Assembly: GCF_026262505.1 (NCBI RefSeq)
Contig: NC_067203.1
Coordinates: 16,442,392-16,506,391, forward strand
Length of the DNA: 64,000 bases
Direction of reading: 5' to 3'
Source: Trichomonas vaginalis G3
Lineage: Eukaryota; Parabasalia; Trichomonadida; Trichomonadidae
Part shown: in pieces, positions 1 to 10,247 of the stretch
How the letters are laid out: each line of letters opens with the position of its first letter
Numbering within the stretch: position 1 is the stretch's first letter
The notes under the pieces: generated by a model
Seen by the model: only the letters and a program-made list of their open reading frames with translations
The model's database searches: none
What the model was told of the DNA's origin: nothing
Made by a program: the position numbers and the translations under genes

Positions 1-312
1 AAATTACAGAAAATAATTAAAGCAATGATGTATAATCCTCCGAAATCGGCACATCAAATCATAGATACCGCTCAACACAAACAAATACCACCTAACAGAG
101 AAGGATTGCATTCTTCCCAGAAAAGAATTGACGCAATTCAACAAAGAATAGAAAAAATCAAGAAACCAGAAGACTTACAAGGTGTCCTTAGAATCCTTCA
201 GAAATACGTTCCTCAGCTTACACTTTCAAACGAAGTTGTAATTGAAGGAAGATTAATAACGAAACAATGTGTTGCAGAGCTTAGAAGCTATTTGAATTCT
301 ATTTCCTTATAA
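1..312 (+). CDS. C-terminal end of a bromodomain-NET (BET-like) protein, 5' truncated by the window
   Basis: The frame is open from base 1, so the first ATG (25) is probably internal and the gene starts upstream of the window. The visible start contains MMYNPP, which fits the YNPP turn near the end of a bromodomain. About 35 residues later, a stretch starting RIDAIQQRI and ending in LRSYLN reads like a NET (extra-terminal) domain: LxxxLRILQK, P-x-L-T-L-S-N, then an acidic strand and a final helix. BET proteins bind acetylated histones in the nucleus and recruit transcription factors through NET. The stop TAAAG overlaps a TAAA, the trichomonad poly(A) signal. Family assignment comes from motif resemblance only. 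Another bromodomain protein class is possible because most of the domain lies outside the window. Confidence 0.6.
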   Translation, partial: KLQKIIKAMMYNPPKSAHQIIDTAQHKQIPPNREGLHSSQKRIDAIQQRIEKIKKPEDLQGVLRILQKYVPQLTLSNEVVIEGRLITKQCVAELRSYLNSISL

Positions 313-675
313 AGAATAAATTTTTGTTGTTAACAGTAATTTGCTTTTTACAAAATTGATAAAATAAATATTACCTAAAATGAGACAATTTTAGTAGTTC
401 AAAATGAACACATTGAATGCTTTGCTTGTTAAAAGTAATATATGTACTCAATTATTAAGAACAATTTCAAAATTATTCAAAATCTATACTTTACCTGCTC
501 TAATTTCGTAATGCACGGTAATAGAACTTTTAATTTCCTTATGATTGAAGTTTTCATATTGATATTCTTTGCAATTGATTCAATTTTTTAGAGTCTAGAC
601 AAATAATCAGTATAATTTTGAAAAATTGCATAGTACAAATGATTATTAACAAGAATTCAAACAATATTTTTATTA
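313..675. other. Convergent intergenic spacer
   Basis: This AT-rich stretch lies between two convergent 3' ends. I see no coding potential, RNA gene or repeat in it. TAAA-type poly(A) signals occur at both flanking stops. Confidence 0.6.
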
Positions 676-3645
676 TTATATGAATGCTCCTGTAATCTTT
701 CGAGCATTTGTCACCATCGGCATTCTAATTGTATCTGTCTTGAATGTTGGTGTTGTCAACTCGAAAATCACAGGGAGAATCATTCCGCGCATTTCTGCCT
801 CTAAAATATATTTCATCAAAACTTGGTCAGAAAATCTTTCTTTGACATATCTCTCAGCGACTTCAAATTTCCTTGCAAGGCAAGATCTCTTTGATAAGAT
901 TGCCAACAAGCAATATGTATCAGAGTTCTCTCCAAGAGAATCAAAAGATTCACAGGAAGACAAAAACGAAACTTTTTCCAAAATTTCAAACCATTCTTTT
1001 TTCTCCAAAAATGGAGCATTGCTTGCTGCAGCTGCATAAAGAAGAATTGAGGAAGGAGAAGGAGCTGTTCCTGTTTCAATTGCTTGTACAACAGCTCCTG
1101 TTGTTTCTATTTTATTTGCTGAATAACAAAGCAAATAAAACATCAAACTTAACGCTTCAATTTTGTTTTCAACTTTCATTTGTTTCAACTGGAGATAAGC
1201 AAAATGAACATTGTCAACAGCAACTTCCCAGTGTGCTGAATGCAGACCTCTCAGCTCTTTAAGAAGGAACAAAATATTTGAGTCTTCTGCATCTAAAACT
1301 TCTTCAATTCCGAATTCAAACAACATATAAGTTGTCATTGAAAGTAAACTTTTCGCATCTTCATTGTAAATGTCCAGTGACAAATCTTCAGGAACTTTCG
1401 ATGGCATGGCTAATGTAACGGTTGGTACAGGGTCTGCTAAGTCAGGGAACCCGCAAATCTCTGTTAACTTCCGTAACATTGTTGCTGTCACTTTTTGGAA
1501 ATTTTCATTTTTAACTGGGATTTGAATGAAAGTTGTTGGTCCGTAGGCGGCTGTTCCTATTAGAGCGGAAAGGTCTTCGTGTGCACGCACGTACAAAGAG
1601 CTATTTTCTTCAGGAATCTTTTCAATGGCCATTGAGAATTTTACTGCTGAAATGTCATCCGAAAAATTTTTGTAAGCGTCGCATAATGAGCCAAAGAAGT
1701 CTCTGATCGGTTTTGCGCAATTTGTAATTCTTCTATCATCGATTTCTGTGAATTGAGCTTGTGAGGAGTTGTTCATCTTCTCAACTTTAAGCTGCAAACT
1801 TGATTTCGTGTTGAAAGAAGCTGATGATGAATCTAATTTTATCATGGAAACGCTGGAATAAACAGAAATGATGCGCTTTGCTTTTGCAGCAACTTTATCG
1901 ATATCAAGTTTAACAACAGCTGAGATTTGTCCGTTGTTTCCAGGTAATGGAATATAATATTTCGTTTGTGTGTCGCTTACGATCATCTGCATCATTTTTC
2001 CAGTGCAAGCTGAGATACATTGTGGACTTCCTGTCTCTGATATCTTCTCATTGAACTCTGTACGTAGTTCTGATAAATCATTTCGGAAATAATCTGTCAA
2101 AAATACTTCTGAGTCACCACCGACAACAGCTGAGAGAGCTCTGTTCATAAGGTTCTTCATTCTATAGAAATCAAGGAGATCTACATGAAGATTGAAAATA
2201 TCCATTGTTAAAGTTAAATATTTAATATGATTTTCCTTCCTTTCTAGCTGCTTTTGAAGTTTATTTCCTCTAACTATAGGATTTAATGATTTACAAACCA
2301 TTTTCATCGTATTTTCGTCTAATTCTGTGAAAAAGTCAACGTTTTTCCTAGAATAAAGAGCAATAACGTACTTAACTTTATTGTCTTTACTGAAAATAGG
2401 TGAAACCATGATAGATGATGTTGGAGTATTCATATTAATTCGATCAACGGCTGGTTCGAACAAAACTGAAAGTTCTGGTTTAGACATACGTATCAATCTC
2501 ATTTTTGTAATGCATTGGCCGACAATTCCTGTGGATATGCTGTAAATTGTTGGTTTCACTTCATTTGAGTCCAAAAAGACTTTTTTGCTTGAAGATACAT
2601 GGAATACTCTGACACCTTCGCAATGGAAAACTTCTCCAAGAACTTTTGGTGAAAAATTATTCATAATTTTTATTGTTGTCTGGATATTCGGTCTTTCAAC
2701 ATCTTTTTGTTCTAGTGAAGGTGCCATTTCGCGTATGAAGTTGGATATGCCAAGTGCAATAAGAAAATCATCTTCTTTGAAGCCTCCAGTTTTATCAAAA
2801 AGTAATAACAATAAATTATCAATTGGAACGACTAATGCGACTTGATTTTTCATAAACAGATATTGGTCTATTGATGTAATGTCAGGATTTTCACATGAAA
2901 CAATTTTAATTCGACCAGATTTGAAAATATTATAAAAAACGCCGCTGTTGAATGATCTGTGTAATTTCATACATTCTCTCTGTAAAACTATATCAGAATC
3001 AACGATTTGGAATATAGCTGCTCGCTGAATATTTAATAATTTTGGTATTTTGTTTTCAATCATCTCTGTTAACTCTGAAAATGAAGTTGCATTAACTAAT
3101 TTAAGAATTGCATCAAAGATCTGTGAGGTTTCATTTAATTGTTTAAAAACGTTATTTAAGTAATCTGTTCGTTTTGAGAGTGCAAGCTTTTCACACGAAG
3201 AACTTATTGATTTTATTTCGTCTTTTATGTTTCGTTCAAAGAGATATGAAAGAATTAAAGGATATTCTCGAGAAAAAAAGTCATAATCAATAGCTGAGAG
3301 TAATGCATGTGAATAGTCATGTGATTTTCCTGGGGATGTTGGCGATTCTATACCTGATAGAGGCTGTAATGCAGGCGTTTGGATAGTTGATCGAACATTT
3401 GGATTTTTCTTGTCGAAATTTCTTAACGTTTTAGCAAAAGGTGATTTATTTCCTGTATATGATGTTGTGTCTGCATACATTTTGTTTAGCGAATCCATGA
3501 TTTCAAATTGCAAATCAACTTGAGATTGAGCAAGCGAAACATCTTGCTTGATTCGATCTAGAACTCTTGATTGAAACGAAATCAAGGATTTTAATTCTTC
3601 AATTCTCTCGAATGCTGAAGAATTAACAATTATCAATTCACTCAT
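676..3645 (-). CDS. Large GAF-domain protein with a degenerate cyclic-nucleotide phosphodiesterase-like C-terminus
   Basis: The protein has 989 residues. Residues ~10-55 look like a coiled coil, followed by a low-complexity Ser/Pro linker. At least two GAF-like modules follow (about 175-305 and 320-455, the second with STGIVGQC) and perhaps a third (480-640). From about 770 the layout resembles class I PDE catalytic domains: a helix, then HSAHWEVAVDN where the family has a metal-binding HNxxHA, then CYSAN where HDxDH is expected. The metal-binding histidines and aspartates therefore seem lost, which suggests a pseudo-enzyme or cGMP/cAMP-sensing scaffold. Such GAF-PDE-like proteins are numerous in Trichomonas. 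On the minus strand a TCATT initiator-like site lies at 3681-3677, about 33 nt before the ATG, and the stop is TAATAAAA. The domain calls are by eye; the intact ORF makes the gene itself secure. Confidence 0.6.
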   Translation of the reverse strand: MSELIIVNSSAFERIEELKSLISFQSRVLDRIKQDVSLAQSQVDLQFEIMDSLNKMYADTTSYTGNKSPFAKTLRNFDKKNPNVRSTIQTPALQPLSGIESPTSPGKSHDYSHALLSAIDYDFFSREYPLILSYLFERNIKDEIKSISSSCEKLALSKRTDYLNNVFKQLNETSQIFDAILKLVNATSFSELTEMIENKIPKLLNIQRAAIFQIVDSDIVLQRECMKLHRSFNSGVFYNIFKSGRIKIVSCENPDITSIDQYLFMKNQVALVVPIDNLLLLLFDKTGGFKEDDFLIALGISNFIREMAPSLEQKDVERPNIQTTIKIMNNFSPKVLGEVFHCEGVRVFHVSSSKKVFLDSNEVKPTIYSISTGIVGQCITKMRLIRMSKPELSVLFEPAVDRINMNTPTSSIMVSPIFSKDNKVKYVIALYSRKNVDFFTELDENTMKMVCKSLNPIVRGNKLQKQLERKENHIKYLTLTMDIFNLHVDLLDFYRMKNLMNRALSAVVGGDSEVFLTDYFRNDLSELRTEFNEKISETGSPQCISACTGKMMQMIVSDTQTKYYIPLPGNNGQISAVVKLDIDKVAAKAKRIISVYSSVSMIKLDSSSASFNTKSSLQLKVEKMNNSSQAQFTEIDDRRITNCAKPIRDFFGSLCDAYKNFSDDISAVKFSMAIEKIPEENSSLYVRAHEDLSALIGTAAYGPTTFIQIPVKNENFQKVTATMLRKLTEICGFPDLADPVPTVTLAMPSKVPEDLSLDIYNEDAKSLLSMTTYMLFEFGIEEVLDAEDSNILFLLKELRGLHSAHWEVAVDNVHFAYLQLKQMKVENKIEALSLMFYLLCYSANKIETTGAVVQAIETGTAPSPSSILLYAAAASNAPFLEKKEWFEILEKVSFLSSCESFDSLGENSDTYCLLAILSKRSCLARKFEVAERYVKERFSDQVLMKYILEAEMRGMILPVIFELTTPTFKTDTIRMPMVTNARKITGAFI

Positions 3646-4185
3646 TTAAAATTTTAACAAAAAAATTAATAAATGTAATGATTATTTATTCAACATAATT
3701 ATACTGGGCTTTTAGATAGAGTTTACATGCGCCCATATACTGCCATTCAAATTTTTGGCAACAGGCGTGATGCGTCATTTCACACAGAGGTACCATAATA
3801 TTTTCATGTTTCATAACACGACGGCGTGTTATTCAACTCCACTAGGATAGAAATGTAATGCTTAATACATTGGAATATCACCATTTTGAATAATACGCAA
3901 TTATGGAAAGTTGCACCACTCATCTGTTAATGATGAATATAAATTCGGTATAGATAAAGGAATCCGAAATTCTCAATAAACAATAGCTAGAGAATTTAAT
4001 ACTTATTCTTGGAACTGGTCCGATTTTTTTTTTCTGTGGTGTTGGAAAATCCGATCATGGGGATCAAAAGTAATTTATCAGTAAACTTTATCATTAGAGT
4101 ATTGCCGACCAATTATAAAAAAATGAGGTTACCAAACAAAATTGAATCAAAGTGGGTCATTCAATTTTTTCATAAAAATAAAGGT
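3646..4185. promoter_or_regulatory. Divergent promoter region between GAF-protein and MetAP2 genes
   Basis: About 540 bp separate two divergently transcribed genes. An Inr-like TCATT lies at 4157-4161, 27 nt before the MetAP2 ATG, and TCATT on the minus strand at 3681-3677. In-frame codons run upstream of the MetAP2 start to 4009, but that part is AT-rich and unlike the family, so it is read here as 5' flank. Confidence 0.5.
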
Positions 4186-5421
4186 ATGTCCCGCAAAGCA
4201 GGAAAGAAAGGAGCAAAGCCAAAAATAGAAGATGATGATGACGATCAAATGGCTTTCCTTTTAGCAGCAGCCGCCAAAAATAATGCTAAGAAGGAAGAAG
4301 AAGCGAAAAAAGTTTTAATTCCAGATGAAGTTTTCAAAGATCTTCCAGAACCACCACTTAAGCTTCACCCAGACGGAAACTTTGGAGAAAGATGCATCCA
4401 AAAGTACAGTGATGAAATGCTTGCAAAAGTTACTGTTGATACTTCAGCAGAAGAGAGACTTGCTGAACTTAAGGAAGCACTTCCATCATTCCGTGAAGCA
4501 GGCATTATCCATCAATCTGTCTGCGAATGGGCAATGAGAAGTGAAATCATCAAGCCAGGCGTCAATCTCAACGATATGTGCGCTCGTATTGAAGAAGGCG
4601 TACGTCGCATGGTCGAGTTCAACCCACCAGTTCGCGGCTTGGCCTTCCCATGCGGCTGCTCCATCAACAACTGTGCCGCGCACTATTCTCCACTTCCAGG
4701 CGATACAAGAGTTCTCCAGAAGGACGATGTCATGAAGATTGACTTCGGTGTCGCCATTAATGGCTACATTATCGATAGTGCTTTCACTGCATGCTTCGAT
4801 CCACGTTTTGATCCACTCATTGAAGCCTCCAAACAAGCTACAGAGACAGCAGTCAAGATGGCTGGCCCAGAAGCCCGCATCAGTGAGATTGCCGCTCAAA
4901 TTGAAGAAGTTATTACCTCATATTCAATCGAATTAAATGGAAAGACAATTCCTCTCAAGCCAGTCTACAACCTTACCGGCCACCAGCTCGGCAAGTACAT
5001 CATCCACTGCGGAAAGAGCATTCCTCTCACAAACAGATCTCATACAACAGATAAAATGCTTCCAGGCGAAGTCTACGCCTGCGAGACATTCGCAACTACA
5101 GGCAAGGGCATCGTCTTTGATGACGGTATCACAAGCCATTTCATGACAGTGAAGCAACCTCCAACTCCAAAGAGCGGATCCGAACAGAAGTTGCTCACTT
5201 TGCTCCAGGACAACTTCAAGACAATGGCGTTTTGCCAACGCTTCATCGAACGAGCCGGAGATAGAACTTATTCGCTCACTTTGAACGAACTCATCAAGAA
5301 TAAGATCGTTAAACCATACCCACCACTTTCTGATGTTGAAGGATCCTACGTTTCTCAGCATGAACATACTTACGCTCTCTTCGAAGACCATAAGGAAGTT
5401 TTCAGCAAACCATTCATGTAA
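4186..5421 (+). CDS. Methionine aminopeptidase 2 (MetAP2)
   Basis: This protein of 411 residues removes initiator methionine from nascent cytosolic proteins. It is an M24-family dinuclear metalloprotease. The five metal ligands are recognisable at D186 (KIDFG), D197 (IIDSAF), H266 (GHQLG), E300 (ACETF) and E393 (QHEHT), with the substrate-site H166 in NNCAAH. The N-terminus has the Lys-rich then Asp-rich tract typical of type 2 enzymes, and the insert characteristic of MetAP2 lies in the C-terminal half. I chose 4186 rather than the in-frame ATG at 4009 because similarity and coding bias begin there and an Inr-like TCATT lies 27 nt upstream. The stop is TAAAA. In microsporidia and animals this enzyme is the fumagillin target; the key histidine (H166) is retained here. 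Confidence 0.95.
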   Translation: MSRKAGKKGAKPKIEDDDDDQMAFLLAAAAKNNAKKEEEAKKVLIPDEVFKDLPEPPLKLHPDGNFGERCIQKYSDEMLAKVTVDTSAEERLAELKEALPSFREAGIIHQSVCEWAMRSEIIKPGVNLNDMCARIEEGVRRMVEFNPPVRGLAFPCGCSINNCAAHYSPLPGDTRVLQKDDVMKIDFGVAINGYIIDSAFTACFDPRFDPLIEASKQATETAVKMAGPEARISEIAAQIEEVITSYSIELNGKTIPLKPVYNLTGHQLGKYIIHCGKSIPLTNRSHTTDKMLPGEVYACETFATTGKGIVFDDGITSHFMTVKQPPTPKSGSEQKLLTLLQDNFKTMAFCQRFIERAGDRTYSLTLNELIKNKIVKPYPPLSDVEGSYVSQHEHTYALFEDHKEVFSKPFM

Positions 5422-5847
5422 AAAATTCGACTTTTTATATTTTTACTTTTAAATTTTGTCATTATATGAGAAATACAAAAGTCACTTATATATTCCATGT
5501 CTATACTAATAACTATTATTCTATAAAAATATCCTTATAAAAAAGATACCTAGAATATATATAAAGCATGGAAATATTGATGGTTTGTTGCTTCAAGATG
5601 CTGGAATTCTACTTAATATATTATCATATGAGATTTTCAACTTAAAACTACTGTAAAACATTATATTCCATTACAAATATTTAACATGCATACAAATACT
5701 CATGTTAGGAAAGCATAGTATCTTTTGATCTTTTAATATTATTTAATTTTATATTTTATTATATTTTCTTATTTACTGCACACAGTGTATAATCATATAG
5801 CATGTATAATGAAATTTTATCTTTGTATTAATTACAAAATCTGTTAT
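5422..5847. other. AT-rich intergenic region, pre-insertion flank of MULE copy 1
   Basis: I see no convincing gene in this stretch. A short open frame from 5785 runs into the transposon end and owes its last residues to it. Confidence 0.5.
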
Positions 5848-5856
5848 CATGTATAT
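5848..5856. repeat. Left 9-bp target-site duplication (CATGTATAT) of MULE copy 1
   Basis: CATGTATAT directly precedes the terminal GGCGTCAAAA. It is repeated exactly at 8228-8236 after the other terminus. Confidence 0.9.
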
Positions 5857-6289
5857 GGCGTCAAAAATTTTCTCACTGGGTTTTCGTCTATCAATCTCAG
5901 CTCATTATATACGCAACCAATCAAAAATCTGATATGGGAGTCCAAGGCTAACTTTTTGTTGTCTACCTAATAAAAGAGGAAGCAGCATTAGTGAGAATAA
6001 TCGCAAATATTCAATTTAAATTATCTTTTTATTCTTAATTTAAAGTGACAAAAAGAATAAAAAACCTATTCTAAGGCATGTTGTTATGTAAATGAGACTA
6101 GACATCATATTTTATGTTATGAAAAAAAAATATTTAGAATTTTAGAACAAAATAAATAGAAAAAATAGCATAACTTATGGATGTGCGTATATTAAATTTA
6201 ATAAATTAAGAGAAATTATTTTTGGCGCCAAAATTATTCGTTAACTCTCAAATTTTTCTGAGTCAATAAGCCGCCAAAAAAGTATCATT
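5857..6289 (+). repeat. Left terminal inverted repeat of MULE copy 1
   Basis: About 433 bp match the reverse complement of ~7795-8227. Similarity fades just past GCCGCCAAAAAAGT, where A/G and T/C differences appear. Confidence 0.85.
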
Positions 6290-6432
6290 TCTTTATAGGA
6301 AAGGAAACCTATTTGACGAACAATCCGGACACTAGTGCCTCAGCGAATTTCCCCAAACCCACCAATCCCCTCCCTGCTGTTGTGCACCATCGATGGAAAG
6401 TAAGTCATCAATAGTCTCTTTTCCTTGGACTT

Positions 6433-6835
6433 GAAATGTAAATCTCGGACGAAAGTAAGTCTGACTTGAAATGTAAGTCTCGGACGAAAGTAAGTCTGAC
6501 TTGAAATGTAAGTTTCGGACGAAAGTAAGTCTGACTTGAAATGTAAGTCTGACTTGAAATGTAAGTTTCGGACGAAAGTAAGTCTGACTTGAAATGTAAG
6601 TCTCGGACGAAAGTAAGTCTGACTTGAAATGTAAGTTTCGGACGAAAGTAAGTCTGACTTGAAATGGAAGTCTGATTCTAAATGTAAGTTCTAGACTAAA
6701 GTAAGTCTGATTCTAAATATAAGTCTGATATTAAGATAAGTTTGTAACTAAAATTAAGTCTTATTCCAAAAGCAAATTTAATTGTATAATAAGTCTGGAT
6801 CTAGAGTAAGCCTTAGTCTACAGCTATTCTGTGTC
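6433..6835 (+). repeat. GTAAGT-rich tandem array inside MULE copy 1
   Basis: A basic unit of ~35 bp contains two GTAAGT hexamers separated by CTCGGACGAAA or TTCGGACGAAA and joined by CTGACTTGAAAT. Some units are shortened to 18 bp. The 3' part is degenerate (GTCTGATTCTAAAT and similar). The same array, with a different unit count, is in copy 2. Confidence 0.8.
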
Positions 6836-7794
6836 AAAAATAAGTCACGAAGAGTATGTCTGTAATTCGAATCATTCATATTCTTCAATTATCCCGCCAA
6901 AAAAATTATCGTCTTTTTATCATACCATAGTTTTTATCAATCTCGTTCTACTAAAAAACCTTTATATTGGTGATTTCTTTGTTAAACCCGTATTTTTTCA
7001 TGTGAATCTTATTGTATAAACTCTAAAAGTTCAATTTCCGGTCGAAAAAAACTTGAAAACAATTTGTATTCGACGAGTTAAAGAGCTCTATTTATTCTAA
7101 ATTTTCCAAAAAAAATTAGATTTCGTTTTTTCGCTTCAAAAAATGTTGTTTTAAGTTTTAAAATTTGTAATTCAAAATTTTTTTGGAAAGATTTACGATT
7201 TTTTAATACTGCGAATGAGTTTTATTTTACATACTCTATTGATAAATCATATTTTTGTCGAGATATAACCTTTTTTAAAAAAATTATATGCAAAGAGTGT
7301 TATAGAATTCTAGAAGGTATAGTGCATAATTTGAAGTATACTATCAAATAAAGAAATTTTACAGTTTTTTTAGTTTTATTTAGATGTACGTTATTTTAGA
7401 TGGCTTCGTCGAAAACAAAGCATGTCTGTTAAGTTTATTCTTAACATGGTAAATAAAATGGCAACGAAGCCCAGTGTACTGCGTCTTATGCCGTAGTTTT
7501 TGTTATCTTCATACTCAAATACAACAAATACAAATAGATTTATTACGAAAAAACGTATAAAACAAATGATATATTTATTTCTAGACAAGTTGACGAACAT
7601 GTAGCGCAACTGTATCGCTTTAGAGAACAGTTCTTCCAACACCTACTCATTCAGTGAAAGACTGATTCACATTGTTGCTGGTAAGTCTGATTGCTTCAGA
7701 TAGAGAGCATGAATTGCTTCTTTATCATCTAATCCCCATCCCCCTTGTTCCCGATTGGATGACATGGACAATTCATCTTTCTCTAACGAAACAA

Positions 7795-8227
7795 AATGAC
7801 ACTTTTTTGGCGGCTTATTGACTCAGAAAAATTTGAGAGTTAACGAATAATTTTGGCGCCAAAAATAATTTCTCTTAATTTATTAAATTTAATATACGCA
7901 CATCCATAAGTTATGCTATTTTTTCTATTTATTTTGTTCTAAAATTCTAAATATTTTTTTTTCATAACATAAAATATGATGTCTAGTCTCATTTACATAA
8001 CAACATGCCTTAGAATAGGTTTTTTATTCTTTTTGTCACTTTAAATTAAGAATAAAAAGATAATTTAAATTGAATATTTGCGATTATTCTCACTAATGCT
8101 GCTTCCTCTTTTATTAGGTAGACAACAAAAAGTTAGCCTTGGACTCCCATATCAGATTTTTGATTGGTTGCGTATATAATGAGCTGAGATTGATAGACGA
8201 AAACCCAGTGAGAAAATTTTTGACGCC
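7795..8227 (-). repeat. Right terminal inverted repeat of MULE copy 1
   Basis: Reverse complement of the left repeat, ending TTTTTGACGCC next to the CATGTATAT duplication at 8228-8236. Confidence 0.85.
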
Positions 8228-8236
8228 CATGTATAT
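8228..8236. repeat. Right 9-bp target-site duplication of MULE copy 1
   Basis: CATGTATAT, identical to 5848-5856. Confidence 0.9.
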
Positions 8237-8591
8237 GCCCAATCAAAACACACTAATATGGAGTTTTGTACTAATACCATATTGCACTGTGGTTTAAAAC
8301 AACAAATTTTATGCAATACTCCAGATTTACATTGTAAATTAATAAAAAAAAACTAAATATACTTTTTACAAAACAAACATCTTTTATCTGATTGGATCTT
8401 ATAGCCGACTGAAGATTTTCTAATAAATATTAATAATTTCATGAATTTTTATGGAAGATTTATTCCCCTACTTTCATTATTATATATATTTTTGTTTTCA
8501 ATGCCGAACAACATTTGAATCTAAAATAATCGTTCTATTTAATTTTTGGATTTTTAATATTTTAGGCAATTAGTGTTCATTCATCAAAGTA
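8237..8591. promoter_or_regulatory. Upstream region of ankyrin gene 1
   Basis: AT-rich flank. An Inr-like TCATT lies at 8577-8581, 13 nt before the ATG at 8592. A second match, TCATA at 8602-8606, lies 15 nt before the alternative in-frame ATG at 8619. The start therefore cannot be settled by Inr position alone. Confidence 0.45.
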
Positions 8592-10247
8592 ATGCTTTCT
8601 ATCATATTTTTTCAACTCATGAAACTAAGCCAAGCAAATGATCACTATACAACTCTTATGAATAAGTACAAGGGATATATTGATACATGGGATGCAATAT
8701 ATGCATTGGATTCAGATGAAATAGATTCAACAGCAGGATTATACGAAGAAATCAAAAACAACTTAATTGATACTGGATATTTTACAGCAAAGGAGATGAT
8801 TGATTTGATAGGAAATATTTGCAATAAGAGTTTACATTATCGTCGTGGCTACATAGATTTAATGAAGAGAATAATTGAAGAACATCAATGCACTGACATT
8901 TATAATATCTCATTTCTTTCACAATATGATGATATTAAAATAAATACGTCTGAATATGCAATAATGAATGATAACGAAAATGAATTATTGTATCATTTAA
9001 AAAACGAGAAACTTAATCTCACTGAAATCCTTGAAAAATGTTGTTTAAGAGGAGCTGTTAATTGTTTCAAGTTATTACAAAAAGAATTTGACATAAAAAT
9101 CACCAAAGAATGTCTTGATGCTTCATTTTTAGGGAACAATCAATATATCATTGATGAATGTTTGAAAGAAAACAATCCTGATGATGACACAATGAATGCT
9201 GCGATTGAATCTCATAACATCACGAATTTTTATAAATTACATCAGGAATATCATCCAAAAACCCAATTAATGAATGTTGGTATATACAAAAATCTTCATG
9301 CATTTATTTATATTTTAAATGAAACTGAAGATTTCAACTTTACTTTTATTGTATCTCCATATTTTCATATTCCATCTTTTTGTGAATATATGTATCAGAA
9401 TGGTGCAGATATTAATTATATGAATGATCAAGGCACAACAGCTCTAGATATTGCAGCGATTGAAAATCAAACAGATATTGCATTAAATTTGATTTTAAAT
9501 GGTATTAATGTTAGTGCACTAGATTCAAGAATATTAAATGAAATAATTATGGAAAATTATATTTTTATGTTGGAGCTTCTTCTTTCTCATGGAGCCAATG
9601 CCAACACAGTAATCAGTGAATACAGCTTCAGTTTACTTCACATGGCATGCTATGATAATAATATTAAAGCTGTTAATATTCTAATTTCACATGGCGCAAA
9701 TATAAATGATGCTAGGAATGAACAAAAACTTACCCCTCTTATGCTTACATGTATGTTTAATTGGAAAGAAATTGCTGTACTTCTGATTTCACATGGTGCA
9801 AATGTCAACATGCAAAGCGCCTGTGGACTTTCTGCCCTTCATATAGCATTACGTTGTAAGGTTAAAGACAATTTTAAAAAAGATATGATTGAACTTCTAC
9901 TTTCAAATGGTGCTAACATCAATGCAAAGGATGAAGTAGGATATACACCTCTTCATATAGCATCAGGCGAATGTTCATATGAAATTGTTGAATTATTAAT
10001 TTCTCATGGTGCTGAAGTCAATTCTTTAACTAATGATGGAGCGACTCCTCTTGATTTCACTACTCGGCGCAAATCAAAAACTCCTGATTCTTCACAAGAA
10101 TCACAAAAAATAATGTCTCTCTTAATATTGCATGGCGTCAAAAATTTTCTCACTGGGTTTTCGTCTATCAATCTCAGCTCATTATATACGCAACCAATCA
10201 AAAATCTGATATGGGAGTCCAAGGCTAACTTTTTGTTGTCTACCTAA
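8592..10247 (+). CDS. Ankyrin-repeat protein whose C-terminus was replaced by a MULE end
   Basis: The open frame has 551 codons. Residues ~10-250 match the N-terminal domain common to the very large trichomonad ankyrin family (YKGYIDTWDAIYAL near the start, CLRGAVNCFKLLQKEF in the middle). From ~255 on there are ankyrin repeats with the usual TPLHIA and LLISHGANIN signatures. Codons 1-514 are native. At 10134 the second MULE begins and the last 37 codons are read from its terminal repeat (starting GVKNFLTG) to a stop at 10245-10247. The native last 21 codons and stop survive beyond the element at 12552-12617. The chimera loses only a short tail after the last repeat, so it may still fold. Ankyrin proteins mediate protein-protein contacts; the partner is unknown. 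Confidence 0.85.
   Translation: MLSIIFFQLMKLSQANDHYTTLMNKYKGYIDTWDAIYALDSDEIDSTAGLYEEIKNNLIDTGYFTAKEMIDLIGNICNKSLHYRRGYIDLMKRIIEEHQCTDIYNISFLSQYDDIKINTSEYAIMNDNENELLYHLKNEKLNLTEILEKCCLRGAVNCFKLLQKEFDIKITKECLDASFLGNNQYIIDECLKENNPDDDTMNAAIESHNITNFYKLHQEYHPKTQLMNVGIYKNLHAFIYILNETEDFNFTFIVSPYFHIPSFCEYMYQNGADINYMNDQGTTALDIAAIENQTDIALNLILNGINVSALDSRILNEIIMENYIFMLELLLSHGANANTVISEYSFSLLHMACYDNNIKAVNILISHGANINDARNEQKLTPLMLTCMFNWKEIAVLLISHGANVNMQSACGLSALHIALRCKVKDNFKKDMIELLLSNGANINAKDEVGYTPLHIASGECSYEIVELLISHGAEVNSLTNDGATPLDFTTRRKSKTPDSSQESQKIMSLLILHGVKNFLTGFSSINLSSLYTQPIKNLIWESKANFLLST
10125..10133. repeat. Left 9-bp target-site duplication (ATATTGCAT) of MULE copy 2
   Basis: ATATTGCAT codes the ILH of the interrupted ankyrin gene and is repeated exactly at 12543-12551. 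Confidence 0.9.

Larger units (their letters stand above)
5857..8227. mobile_element. Non-autonomous Mutator-like (MULE) element, copy 1
   Basis: This 2,371-bp element is bounded by a perfect 9-bp target duplication, the hallmark size for Mutator-like elements. The terminal inverted repeats are ~433 bp and nearly identical (5857-~6289 and ~7795-8227), starting GGCGTCAAAA and each containing an internal GGCGCC. The interior holds a GTAAGT-rich tandem array (~6433-6835) and AT-rich DNA. No transposase is recognisable. A minus-strand frame of 83 codons (7391-7642) is conserved in copy 2, but whole-element identity explains that. The element would need a transposase supplied from elsewhere. It matches copy 2 almost base for base, so both moved recently. 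Confidence 0.9.

Noticed and set aside
4009-4185. N-terminal extension of MetAP2 by 59 codons
   Set aside because: AT-rich, not family-like, and an Inr-like site lies between it and the ATG at 4186.
4184-4190. GTATGT at the MetAP2 start as a Trichomonas 5' splice site
   Set aside because: No ACTAACACACAG-type 3' site is visible downstream and the following sequence is coding in the expected frame.
7391-7642. 83-codon minus-strand frame conserved in both MULE copies (also 11,706-11,957)
   Set aside because: The copies are near-identical throughout, so conservation says nothing, and no domain is visible.
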